Positions 54,647 to 63,185 of a DNA stretch of 64,000 nucleotides are shown here, in pieces. The notes beneath the pieces are model-generated. The model ran no database searches. It saw nothing but the letters and a program-made list of their open reading frames with translations, and was not told the DNA's origin. Where the stretch lies: the NCBI RefSeq assembly GCF_013386115.1, contig NZ_JACAOR010000010.1, forward strand, positions 124,001 through 188,000. Direction: 5' to 3'. The translations under genes were made by a program, and so were the position numbers. Every line of letters starts with the position of its first letter. Position 1 is the first letter of the stretch. The stretch comes from Pseudomonas gingeri (GTDB taxonomy: Bacteria; Pseudomonadota; Gammaproteobacteria; Pseudomonadales; Pseudomonadaceae).

Positions 54647-54663
54647 AATATCGTATACGAAAT
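54647..54663 (+). promoter_or_regulatory. GntR-type operator before the deaminase gene
   Basis: AATATCGTATACGAAAT, identical to 48775-48791, lies 23 nt before the deaminase ATG and next to a possible -10 (TAAAAT, 54644-54649). It marks a separate promoter for the lower pathway genes. Confidence 0.72.
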
Positions 54664-54686
54664 ACTTTTAACCACTGGAGTTAATC

Positions 54687-55604
54687 ATGAGCAAGCGCAT
54701 CAACTGGAGCGGCGTCTTCCCCGCGGTCACCACTCAATTCAACGACGACTTCTCCATCAACCTGGAAAAGACCCATCAAGTGATCTCCAACGTGATCCGT
54801 GACGGCGTCTCGGGTCTGGTGGTGTGTGGTTCGGTGGGGGAAAACACCTCGCTGACCGCCGAGGAAAAGATCGCCGTGACCGAAGTCGCGGTGGACGCCT
54901 CCAGGGGCCGCGTGCCGGTGATCTGCGGCGTTGCCGAGTTCACCAGCGTGCAGGCGGCCAAGGTTGCCAATGCGGTGCGCAAGGTCGGTGTCGATGGTGT
55001 GATGCTGATGCCGGCGCTGGTCTACGGCTCCAAGCCGTTCGAGACCGCCGAGCACTACCGCTATGTGGCCAGGCACGCCGACGTGCCGCTGATGGTCTAC
55101 AACAACCCGCCGATCTACAAAAACGACGTGACCCCGGACATCCTGATTTCCCTGGCCGACTGCGACAACGTGGTGTGCTTCAAGGATTCGTCCGGCGATA
55201 CCCGGCGCTTTATCGACGTGCGCAATGAAGTCGGCGACCGTTTCGTGCTCTTCGCCGGTCTCGACGACGTGGTCCTGGAAAGCATCGCCGTCGGTGCCGA
55301 GGGCTGGGTCTCGGGCATGTCCAACGTGTTCCCCAAGGAAGGCGAAACCATCTTCCGCCTGGCCAAGGCCGGCCGTTTCGCCGAAGCCATGCCGATCTAC
55401 GAATGGCTGATGCCGATCCTGCACCTCGATGCCCGCGCCGACCTGGTGCAGTGCATCAAGCTGTGCGAGGCCATTGCCGGTCGCGGCAGCGCGCTGACCC
55501 GTCCACCGCGCCTGGCCTTGCCGGAAGCGGACCGGGTATTTGTCGAGCAGATCATGGCCAAGGCCATGGCCAATCGTCCGGCGTTGCCGGATGTGGGTCT
55601 CTGA
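54687..55604 (+). CDS. lhpC: 1-pyrroline-4-hydroxy-2-carboxylate deaminase (DapA/NAL family)
   Basis: The protein has 305 residues of a TIM-barrel Schiff-base enzyme. Y138 in PLMVYNNPP and K166 in VVCFKDSSGD are the conserved pair; GSVGENTSLTAEEK is the substrate loop. It converts the dehydrogenase product to alpha-ketoglutarate semialdehyde with loss of ammonia. Preceded by GGAG and followed by the aldehyde dehydrogenase. Confidence 0.92.
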   Translation: MSKRINWSGVFPAVTTQFNDDFSINLEKTHQVISNVIRDGVSGLVVCGSVGENTSLTAEEKIAVTEVAVDASRGRVPVICGVAEFTSVQAAKVANAVRKVGVDGVMLMPALVYGSKPFETAEHYRYVARHADVPLMVYNNPPIYKNDVTPDILISLADCDNVVCFKDSSGDTRRFIDVRNEVGDRFVLFAGLDDVVLESIAVGAEGWVSGMSNVFPKEGETIFRLAKAGRFAEAMPIYEWLMPILHLDARADLVQCIKLCEAIAGRGSALTRPPRLALPEADRVFVEQIMAKAMANRPALPDVGL

Positions 55605-55656
55605 ATAAAAGGTTGGGAGCAGCCCGCCAGAGTGGCGGTGACTGTCCCGACGCCTT

Positions 55657-55742
55657 CGCGGGCAAGCCCGGCTCCTACAGAGCTTGAGTCGAATCCGGAT
55701 CTTGTCGACGACACAAAACTGTAGGAGCCGGGCTTGTCCGCG
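55657..55742. repeat. REP doublet (REPIN)
   Basis: Two inverted REP copies, 55657-55680 and 55719-55742, match at 23 of 24 positions as reverse complements around a 38-nt centre. Each carries the GGAGCCGGGCTTG core. The element lies between the deaminase and aldehyde dehydrogenase genes. Confidence 0.8.
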
Positions 55743-55808
55743 AATAGGCCCTGCCCCCACAGGAAACCCAAAGAGCTCGACACGAGCCCCTGTCAATCGG
55801 AGTTCCCC

Positions 55809-57389
55809 ATGCCCGAGATCCCCGGTCATAACTACATCGGTGGCACTCGCAGCGCCGCCGGCAGTGTCGTCCTGCACAGCCACGACGCCAGCAGCGACGA
55901 AGCCCTGCCCTACCGCTTTATCCAGGCCACCCCGCAAGAAGTGGACGCCGCCGCCCGGGCCGCCGCCAGCGCCTACCCGACTTATCGCGCCCTGCCGGCC
56001 AGTCGCCGTGCCGAATTCCTCGAAGCCATCGCCAGCCAGCTGGATGCCCTGGGCGACGACTTCATCCATCTGGTCACCCGTGAAACCGCCCTGCCCAACG
56101 CGCGCATCCTCGGCGAGCGCGGCCGTACCAGCGGACAGATGCGCCTGTTCGCCGATGTCCTGCGTCGCGGCGACTTCCACGGTGCACGCATCGACCGCGC
56201 GCAACCCCAGCGCCAGCCGCTGCCGCGCGCCGACCTGCGTCAATATCGCATCGGCCTCGGCCCGGTGGCGGTGTTCGGCGCCAGCAACTTCCCGCTGGCC
56301 TTCTCCACCGCCGGGGGCGACACCGCTGCCGCCCTCGCCGCCGGTTGCCCGGTGGTGTTCAAGGCCCACAGCGGCCATATGGCGACGGCCGAACGGGTCG
56401 CCGATGCGATCATCCGCGCCGCCGAACAGACCGGCATGCCCCCGGGGGTGTTCAACATGATCTACGGCGGCGGGGTCGGCGAAGCGCTGGTCAAGCACCC
56501 GGCGATCCAGGCCGTCGGCTTCACCGGCTCGCTCAAGGGCGGCCGGGCCTTGTGCGACATGGCAGCGGCGCGCCCGCAACCGATCCCGGTGTTTGCCGAG
56601 ATGAGCAGCATCAACCCGGTACTGGTCCTGCCCGAGGCGCTGGCCCTGCGCGGCGAGACCATCGCCCGGGAACTGGCCGCTTCGGTGGTGCTCGGTTGCG
56701 GGCAGTTCTGCACCAATCCCGGACTGGTGATCGGCTTGCGCTCGCCGGCGTTCAGCGCCTTTACCGAAAGCCTGACGGCCTTGATGGGCCAGCAACCGGC
56801 GCAGAGCATGCTCAACAGCGGCACCCTCGGCAGCTATGAAAAGGGCCTCCAGGCGCTGCAGGCGCATCCGCGGATCACCCATCTGGCCGGTCTGCCGCAA
56901 CAGGGCAGGCAGGCCTTGCCGCAACTGTTCAAGGCCGATGTCAGCCTGCTGCTGGACGGCGATCCGCTGTTGCAGGAAGAAGTGTTCGGCCCGACGACCG
57001 TGCTGGTCGAGGTATCCGACCGGGCCGAGTTGCAACGCGCCCTGCAAGGACTGCACGGTCAGTTGACCGCGACGTTGATTGCCGAGCCCGGCGATCTGCA
57101 GGCGCACGCCGAGGTATTGCCGCTACTGGAACAGAAGGTTGGCCGGGTGTTGTTCAACGGTTATCCGACCGGGGTCGAGGTGTGCGAGGCGATGGTTCAC
57201 GGTGGGCCTTATCCGGCGACATCCGATGCCCGTGGCACCTCGGTCGGCACCCTGGCCATCGACCGTTTCCTGCGGCCGGTGTGCTACCAGAACTGCCCGG
57301 ATGCGTTGCTGCCCGATGTGCTGAAGAACGCCAACCCGCTGGGGATTTCCCGGCTGGTGGACGGTCGGAGCAGCCGCGAAAGCTGGTAG
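55809..57389 (+). CDS. lhpG: Alpha-ketoglutarate semialdehyde dehydrogenase
   Basis: The protein has 526 residues from ATG 55809. Aldehyde dehydrogenase with N160 (FGASNFPLAF), K185, E264 (VFAEMSS) and the catalytic C301 (GCGQFCTNPG). Length and sequence fit the type III KGSADH used in hydroxyproline breakdown. It oxidises the semialdehyde to alpha-ketoglutarate. The REPIN separates it from the deaminase; it probably shares the operator at 54647. Confidence 0.92.
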   Translation: MPEIPGHNYIGGTRSAAGSVVLHSHDASSDEALPYRFIQATPQEVDAAARAAASAYPTYRALPASRRAEFLEAIASQLDALGDDFIHLVTRETALPNARILGERGRTSGQMRLFADVLRRGDFHGARIDRAQPQRQPLPRADLRQYRIGLGPVAVFGASNFPLAFSTAGGDTAAALAAGCPVVFKAHSGHMATAERVADAIIRAAEQTGMPPGVFNMIYGGGVGEALVKHPAIQAVGFTGSLKGGRALCDMAAARPQPIPVFAEMSSINPVLVLPEALALRGETIARELAASVVLGCGQFCTNPGLVIGLRSPAFSAFTESLTALMGQQPAQSMLNSGTLGSYEKGLQALQAHPRITHLAGLPQQGRQALPQLFKADVSLLLDGDPLLQEEVFGPTTVLVEVSDRAELQRALQGLHGQLTATLIAEPGDLQAHAEVLPLLEQKVGRVLFNGYPTGVEVCEAMVHGGPYPATSDARGTSVGTLAIDRFLRPVCYQNCPDALLPDVLKNANPLGISRLVDGRSSRESW

Positions 57390-57406
57390 TTTCCGGACGC
57401 GAGAGC

Positions 57407-57532
57407 TGTGGGAGCGGGCTTGCCTTGATGCCATTCAGTCAAGGCCGGCACGCTCTCTGTAGGAGCGCCTGGCTTGCCAGCGATGAGGCCCGTGAAGCCG
57501 CCAGAAGCTTCGGGGGCAAGCCCCCTCCCACA
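57407..57532. repeat. REP cluster between convergent genes
   Basis: TGTGGGAGCGGGCTTGCC (57407-57424) and its diverged inverse GGCAAGCCCCCTCCCACA (57515-57532) flank a third REP-like stretch near 57458-57484. It occupies most of the 215-nt gap between the aldehyde dehydrogenase and reductase genes and may end both messages. Confidence 0.7.
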
Positions 57533-57604
57533 TAGTCGCCTGCCACGCCGGCCCATTCCCACAGGTACAACCCTTCAAGCCCTGCCCCAGTGCGTCGAGC
57601 CCTG

Positions 57605-58612
57605 TCAGGCCAACAGTGCCTTGAGGTCGTTGTACAAGGCCGTGGGAATCTCCACGCCGTCCACCCGGCTACGCGCCCGCGCCTCGTAACGTCGCTGTGA
57701 CGGCAACCGGGCGCCCTGCCCCTGGATGCTCTCGAACAGGCTTTCGGCACGGGCCAGGTGCTGTTCCGTGGCGTCGCCGAGAAAGCGCCGCGGGTCAAGG
57801 GCAATGATCAGTTCGCCATGGTACGGCGACGACTTGCTGCCGCCGTCGTGGGCCAGGGATTCGGCGCTGGTCAGGTCGCCGATCAGCGGTCCGGCGATCA
57901 ATTCCACCATCGCCGCCAGCGCCGAGCCCTTGTGCCCGCCAAAGGTCAGCATCGCCCCCAGGTCGAGCACCACGTTCGGATCGGTGCTGGGCTGCCCCTG
58001 GGCATCCACGCCCCATCCCTCGGGAATGGCCTTGCCGGCACGCCGGTGCAGTTCGATCTCGCCCCGGGCAATGGCGCTGGTGGCGAAGTCGAAGACAAAC
58101 GGATCATGACCCGCGCGCGGCCAGCCAAAGGCAATGGGGTTGGTGCCGAACACCGGCTGGTTACCGCCGGCCGGTGCGACCCAGGCATGGCTCGGCGTGC
58201 AGGCCAGCGCCACCAGGCCGGCCTCGGTCAGTTGCTCGATCTCGACCCAGAGCGCGGAGAAATGCACACAACGGTTGATGGCCATGGCGGCAATGCCATT
58301 GGCCCGGGCCTTGTCCTTGAGCAAGGGCAAGCCGGCCTGGAAGGCCAGTTGGGAAAACCCGCCGGCCGCATCGACCCGCACGATGGACGGTGCCTGGTCG
58401 ACCACCTCGGGCCGGGCATCGGCCTCGACCTTGCCGGCCTTCAGCGAAGCGACGCAACCGAGCACCCGGTACAGGCCGTGGGAGGCACAACCATCGCGCT
58501 CGCCGGCCGCCACCGTATCGGCCACGGCATCGGCATGGGCAAGGCTGAAACCATTGTGCAGCAGGATCAGTTTGGCCAGGGCATGGGCCTGGTCCAGCGT
58601 CAGTCGAGTCAT
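57605..58612 (-). CDS. lhpD: 1-pyrroline-2-carboxylate / 1-piperideine-2-carboxylate reductase
   Basis: The protein has 335 residues of the malate/L-lactate/ureidoglycolate dehydrogenase family (YlbC/DpkA branch). GERDGCASHGLYRVLG (~37-52), VFGTNPIAFGWPR and MLTFGGHKGSALAAMVELIA are family marks. It reduces the product of both 3-hydroxyproline dehydratases to L-proline with NADPH. Transcribed toward the main cluster. The convergent placement suggests a separate promoter. Confidence 0.87.
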   Translation of the reverse strand: MTRLTLDQAHALAKLILLHNGFSLAHADAVADTVAAGERDGCASHGLYRVLGCVASLKAGKVEADARPEVVDQAPSIVRVDAAGGFSQLAFQAGLPLLKDKARANGIAAMAINRCVHFSALWVEIEQLTEAGLVALACTPSHAWVAPAGGNQPVFGTNPIAFGWPRAGHDPFVFDFATSAIARGEIELHRRAGKAIPEGWGVDAQGQPSTDPNVVLDLGAMLTFGGHKGSALAAMVELIAGPLIGDLTSAESLAHDGGSKSSPYHGELIIALDPRRFLGDATEQHLARAESLFESIQGQGARLPSQRRYEARARSRVDGVEIPTALYNDLKALLA

Positions 58613-58728
58613 AGGTCACTCCAGGAAGAAGGGTTCCAGAGTTGCCCATGGGCGAGCCCGAGGCTTGATCAGTTTGACTGCCCGGCATGACGAATTCGGC
58701 ACAGCATCGCGACCGGGGATGCGGATGC

Positions 58729-58758
58729 AAAAACGCCACTCGGGCGAGTGGCGTTTTT
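58729..58758 (-). terminator. Intrinsic terminator of mqo
   Basis: AACGCCACTCG and CGAGTGGCGTT form an uninterrupted stem around a 2-nt loop, flanked by A5 and T5 runs. It sits 32 nt past the mqo stop and can act in both directions. Confidence 0.9.
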
Positions 58759-58789
58759 GTGCAGCCTGTTGCGTTGACGCGGGTATTGC

Positions 58790-60466
58790 TTACAGCGCCA
58801 TGTCAGCCTTCGGATTGTCCTCGGCCTTCGGCTTGTCGGCAGCGGCAGGAGCGGCCGGTGCCGCAGCGGTCTGGCCGATCACCGGAGGGGTGGTCAACTG
58901 CAGGACTTCAGCAGTGTAGTTCCACTCTTTCTGCACAGCCTCGGGGCTGTTGTTCAGCTTGGTGCCGTAGCTAGGCACGATCTGGTGCAGCTTTTCCTGC
59001 CAGGCAGGGGTTGCCACCTTGTCCTTGAAGACCTTCTCCAGGATGGTCAGCATGATCGGCGCGGCGGTGGAAGCACCTGGCGATGCACCCAGCAGGCCGG
59101 CGATGCTGTTGTCCTTGGCACTGACCACTTCGGTACCGAGCTTCAGGACGCCGCCCTTCTCTTCGTCACGCTTGATGATCTGCACGCGCTGACCGGCCTG
59201 CCACAGGCGCCAGTCTTCTTTCTTCGCCTGCGGGAAGTACTCCTTCAGGGCGTTGAAGCGATCGTCATCGGACATCATCAGCTGACCGCCCAGGTACTGG
59301 ACCAGGTCGAACTGATCGATACCCACGCGGGTCATCGGCCAGACGTTGTGGGTGGTGGTGCTGGTCAGCAGGTCAAAGTACGAACCGTTCTTCAGGAACT
59401 TGGTGGAGAAGGTCGCGAATGGCCCGAACAGGATCACGCGCTTGCCATCCAGCACGCGGGTGTCCAGGTGCGGAACCGACATGGGTGGCGCGCCGGTCGA
59501 AGCGATACCGTAGGCCTTGGCCATGTGCTTGAGGGCGATATCCTGGTTATCGGTGACCAGGAACGAACCGCCGACCGGGAAGGCCGCGTAGTCGTTGGCC
59601 TCGGGGATACCGGACTTCTGCAGCAGGTGCAGCGCACCGCCACCGGCACCGATGAACACGAACTTGGCGTCGGTCTGGGTTTCAGTACCGTCTTTCAGGT
59701 TCTTGTAGACCACGCGCCAGCTGCCGTCTTCATTGCGCTTGATGTCCTGCACTTCGCTGGACAGCTTGAGCTTGAAGTTAGGCTGTTGTTGCAGATGCGC
59801 GACGTACTGGCGGGTGATCTCGCCGAAATTCACGTCGGTGCCGATCGGAGTCCAGGTGGCGGCGATCTTCTGCTTCGGATCACGCCCTTCCATCATCAGC
59901 GGGACCCACTTCTTGATCTGCTCCTGATCTTCGGTGTACTGCATGCCGCTGAACAGCGGGCTGGTCTGCAGGGCCGCGTAGCGATCCTTGAGGAACTTGA
60001 CGTTGTCATCGCCCCACATGAAGCTCATGTGCGGTGTCGAGTTGATGAACGAGTGCGGGTTCTTCAGCACGCCCTGGCGAACCTGCCAGGACAGGAACTG
60101 ACGGGTGATCTGGAACGACTCGTTGATCTCGATCGCCTTGGAGATGTCGATCTTGCCGTCTTTGCCGTACGGCGTGTAGTTCGACTCGGCCAGGGCCGAG
60201 TGACCGGTACCGGCGTTGTTCCAGCCATTGGAGCTTTCTTCGGCAACGCCATCGAGGCGCTCGACCATTTCCATCGACCAGTCAGGCTGCAGCTCGTTGA
60301 GCCAGATGCCCAGGGTCGAACTCATGATCCCGCCGCCGATCAGCAGCACATCGACCTTCTTGGCCTCGGCCGCGAACGAGGACGTGACCCCTATCGACAA
60401 GGCCAGGCCCAACAGCGCCTTGTTCACTTTTTTCAACATATAGTCATACCTACGATAGATCGCCAT
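58790..60466 (-). CDS. mqo: Malate:quinone oxidoreductase
   Basis: The protein has 558 residues from ATG 60466, which has AGGAG four nt upstream; the ATG at 60439 lacks one. FAD site VDVLLIGGGIMSSTLGIWLN (~39-58), GWNNAGTGHSALAESNYTP, TSTTTHNVWPMTRVGIDQFD and GASPGASTAAPIMLTILEKV are Mqo signatures. The N-terminal stretch MLKKVNKALLGLALSIGVTS is hydrophobic, perhaps a membrane association or signal segment. A low-complexity Ala/Pro/Lys tail (~530-558) is seen in some Pseudomonas Mqo copies. It oxidises malate at the membrane and feeds the quinone pool. Confidence 0.93.
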   Translation of the reverse strand: MAIYRRYDYMLKKVNKALLGLALSIGVTSSFAAEAKKVDVLLIGGGIMSSTLGIWLNELQPDWSMEMVERLDGVAEESSNGWNNAGTGHSALAESNYTPYGKDGKIDISKAIEINESFQITRQFLSWQVRQGVLKNPHSFINSTPHMSFMWGDDNVKFLKDRYAALQTSPLFSGMQYTEDQEQIKKWVPLMMEGRDPKQKIAATWTPIGTDVNFGEITRQYVAHLQQQPNFKLKLSSEVQDIKRNEDGSWRVVYKNLKDGTETQTDAKFVFIGAGGGALHLLQKSGIPEANDYAAFPVGGSFLVTDNQDIALKHMAKAYGIASTGAPPMSVPHLDTRVLDGKRVILFGPFATFSTKFLKNGSYFDLLTSTTTHNVWPMTRVGIDQFDLVQYLGGQLMMSDDDRFNALKEYFPQAKKEDWRLWQAGQRVQIIKRDEEKGGVLKLGTEVVSAKDNSIAGLLGASPGASTAAPIMLTILEKVFKDKVATPAWQEKLHQIVPSYGTKLNNSPEAVQKEWNYTAEVLQLTTPPVIGQTAAAPAAPAAADKPKAEDNPKADMAL

Positions 60467-60933
60467 CCGCTCCTCCACCCTTGCTCACACAGGATTCCGG
60501 GCTGATACGACGCCGTGGATTCCCGCACTCGAAAGAACTGGAGAATGGGCACACAAGGCCGCCATCACTGGCATAGGCCTCACTTTTTATGTCGCTCCTG
60601 CGCTGACTTCTTATCGTTGTTGGCTTCAGCTGACTTGAGTGACATGAATTCTGTTGGTGCGTGGTCGCACACATTGTCGGCATCGCTGCCATCAGACTCC
60701 GACACCATGGGACGAACAGGCCACTTGGCGACCGCGGGGTCGCGAAATGCCCGGCCTTGGCTGCAATCTCGCGCGGGAAAAGCGAAGAGACTGGCCAGCA
60801 TCAATGGTGGCGGAAATGCCATTGTCCACGGGACGCGCAAATCCGTCAAAAAAAGCGTCTCACTCCTACCTTATTTTGACTAAAGCCTGACATCGTTTTC
60901 TCTCAAATCATGGTAGCCGAGCCTGCTCATATC
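60467..60933. other. Upstream region of mqo, no gene recognised
   Basis: About 470 nt. Short open frames exist on both strands but none shows a ribosome site or a protein-like composition. It should hold the mqo promoter. No RNA gene was recognised. Confidence 0.5.
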
Positions 60934-61070
60934 GATCGTTCCCACGCTCAAGCGTGGGAATGCCTCACTGGACGCTCCGCGTCCGCCCTGCAGGTGACGC
61001 GGAGCGTCACGGGCTGCATTCCCACGCAGAGCGTGGGAACGATCAAACGCTCTAGCGTGGGAACGATCAG
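60934..61070. repeat. MITE-like dispersed repeat, copy 2
   Basis: Inverted ends GATCGTTCCCACGCT and AGCGTGGGAACGATC enclose the same inner hairpin (TGACGCGGAGCGTCA) as 4438-4556. An extra end copy (61045-61070) is appended. It lies between mqo and the divergent lacI gene. Confidence 0.78.
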
Positions 61071-61177
61071 CACATGCAGCCGACACCTGACATCAAACTG
61101 TCATCGCTCCTTTACCTGATCGCCATCTTCGATCCGTACTGTCGCTGGCCAATGAGATCGATCTCAAGGAAGCGACA

Positions 61178-62197
61178 ATGACCGATTTGAAAGATGTGGC
61201 GCGCCTGGCCGGCGTCTCCCGGGCGACCGCCGCCCGCACCTTCGCCAGCCCCGAAGTGGTGCGTCCGACCACCCGCGAGCAGGTCTTCGCCGCCGCCCGC
61301 GAACTGGGTTTCCGTCCCAACCACCTGGGCCGCCAACTGCGCCTGCAGCAGACCAACCTGATCGGCGTGATGGTCCCCAACCTGCTCAACCCGGTGTTCG
61401 CCGAGCAGTTCCAGGCCATGGAGCGCGCGGCCCGCGCCTGGGGCTACAACCTGCTGCTGGCGACCACCGACTACGCCGCCGACCGCGAAAGCGCGGTGGT
61501 CGAAGAGTTGCTGCGCCAGCGGGTCGACGGCCTGATCCTGACCGTGACCGATGCCGAGGACAATCCGCTGCTGGAAAGCCTGGCCCAGGAGGAAACGCCC
61601 TTTGTACTGGCCTACCACCAGCCGGACAACACCGACTATTGCGCGGTATCGGTCGACAACCGCGCCGGCATGGCCCTGGCCACCCGCTACCTGCTGGATG
61701 CCGGGCACACGCGGATCGGCATGGTCGCCGGCCCGGCCCTGCAATCCGACCGCGCGCGCCTGCGTTACGCCGGCTACTGCGATGCCCTGCTGGAACGTGG
61801 CCTGACACCCCTGCCGGTGATTGAAATGCCTGCCCATACCAGCGCCGACTTCGCCGCACTCGCCCCGCTGCTGCGCGGCCCGCAACCGCCGAGCGCGCTG
61901 GTCTGTTCCAACGACTTGCTGGCCATCAGCCTGATCGCCGAACTGCGCCGCAATGGCTGGGGCGTGCCAGAACGCCTGTCGGTCATCGGTTTCGACGGCA
62001 TCGCCATCGGCACCCAGATGCATCCGACGCTGTGCAGCGTGGTCCAGCCGATCACCGCCCTGGCGAACACCGCCATCGAACACCTGCTGGCGCGCATCAA
62101 CGGCGCCAACCCCACTTCCCAATGCCTGCCCTGCCATATCCGGCCGGGCGAAAGCACCCGGCCCTACGAGGAAATGCGTCATGACCCAGCTCAGTAA
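61178..62197 (+). CDS. LacI-family transcriptional regulator
   Basis: The protein has 339 residues. HTH and hinge LKDVARLAGVSRATAARTFA (~4-23) and LGRQLRLQQTNLIGVMVPNL; a periplasmic-binding-like domain follows. The start overlaps nothing, but its end overlaps the binding-protein gene by 17 nt, so it is co-transcribed with, and probably controls, that ABC system. Confidence 0.93.
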   Translation: MTDLKDVARLAGVSRATAARTFASPEVVRPTTREQVFAAARELGFRPNHLGRQLRLQQTNLIGVMVPNLLNPVFAEQFQAMERAARAWGYNLLLATTDYAADRESAVVEELLRQRVDGLILTVTDAEDNPLLESLAQEETPFVLAYHQPDNTDYCAVSVDNRAGMALATRYLLDAGHTRIGMVAGPALQSDRARLRYAGYCDALLERGLTPLPVIEMPAHTSADFAALAPLLRGPQPPSALVCSNDLLAISLIAELRRNGWGVPERLSVIGFDGIAIGTQMHPTLCSVVQPITALANTAIEHLLARINGANPTSQCLPCHIRPGESTRPYEEMRHDPAQ

Positions 62198-63185
62198 GAC
62201 CCTGGCGGCCCTGTTGCTCGGCGGCATCGCCAGCCTGGCCCACGCCGCCGAAACCGCCATCTGCTACAACTGCCCGCCGGAATGGGCGGACTGGGGTACG
62301 CAGCTCAAGGCGATTGCCGACAGCACCGGCGTCCAGGTGCCACTGGACAACAAGAACTCCGGCCAGGCCCTGGCCCAGCTGGTGGCCGAGCGGGCCGCAC
62401 CGGTTGCCGACGTCGTCTACTACGGCGTGACCTTCGGCCTGCAGGCGCAGAAAGCCGGGGTCCTGGGCGACTACAAGCCCAAGCACTGGGACGAGATCCC
62501 GGCCGGCCTGAAAGACCCGGCGGGCCACTGGTTCGCGATCCACTCCGGCACCCTCGGCCTGATGGTCAATGTCGATGCCCTCGGCGGCCTGCCCGTGCCG
62601 CAAAGCTGGGCCGACCTGCTGAAACCCGAATACAAGGGCATGGTCGGCTACCTCGACCCGTCCAGCGCCTTTGTCGGCTATGTCTCGGCGGTGGCGATCA
62701 ACCAGGCCATGGGCGGCACCCTCGACAACTTCGCCCCGGCCATCGACTACTTCCGCAAACTGGCGAAAAACGCTCCTATCGTGCCCAAGCAGACCGCCTA
62801 TGCGCGGGTGCTCTCCGGTGAGCTGCCGATCCTGGTGGACTACGACTTCAACGCCTACCGCGCCCGCTACAAGGACCAGGCCAACGTGGCCTTCGTGATT
62901 CCCAGGGAGGGCAGCCTCAGCGTGCCGTACGTGATGAGCCCGGTCGGCAATGCCCCGCATCGGGCCAATGCCGAGAAGGTCCTCGACTTCGTCCTTTCCG
63001 ACCAGGGTCAGGCCTTGTGGGCCAACGCCTACCTGCGTCCGGTGCGGCAGATGAAAATGCCCGCCGAGGTCGCCGCCCGCTTCCTGCCGGACAGCGATTA
63101 CGCCCGTGCCGGCGTGGTCGACTACGAGCACATGGCCGCCGTCCAGGAAGCCTTTGCCGCTCGCTACCTGAACGAGGTGAAGTAA
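62181..63185 (+). CDS. ABC substrate-binding protein (iron/AEP/polyamine-type fold)
   Basis: The protein has 334 residues. Signal peptide ends near SLAHA (~22). SBP family 1/6-like: GTQLKAIADSTGVQVPLDNK, VADVVYYGVTFGLQAQKAG, GTLGLMVNVDALGGLPVPQS. CYNCPPEW after the signal peptide holds two cysteines. The ligand is not clear. The LacI regulator suggests an organic, perhaps phosphorylated or sugar-like, compound rather than iron. Confidence 0.85.
   Translation: MTQLSKTLAALLLGGIASLAHAAETAICYNCPPEWADWGTQLKAIADSTGVQVPLDNKNSGQALAQLVAERAAPVADVVYYGVTFGLQAQKAGVLGDYKPKHWDEIPAGLKDPAGHWFAIHSGTLGLMVNVDALGGLPVPQSWADLLKPEYKGMVGYLDPSSAFVGYVSAVAINQAMGGTLDNFAPAIDYFRKLAKNAPIVPKQTAYARVLSGELPILVDYDFNAYRARYKDQANVAFVIPREGSLSVPYVMSPVGNAPHRANAEKVLDFVLSDQGQALWANAYLRPVRQMKMPAEVAARFLPDSDYARAGVVDYEHMAAVQEAFAARYLNEVK

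Noticed and set aside
54681..57107. 808-codon open frame antisense to the deaminase and aldehyde dehydrogenase genes
   Set aside because: It is a by-product of GC-rich third positions; the protein is Gly/Gln/His-rich with no domain, and the sense-strand genes are clear.
60515..60883. Small open frames upstream of mqo
   Set aside because: Several overlap on both strands with no start signals; more likely non-coding promoter DNA.
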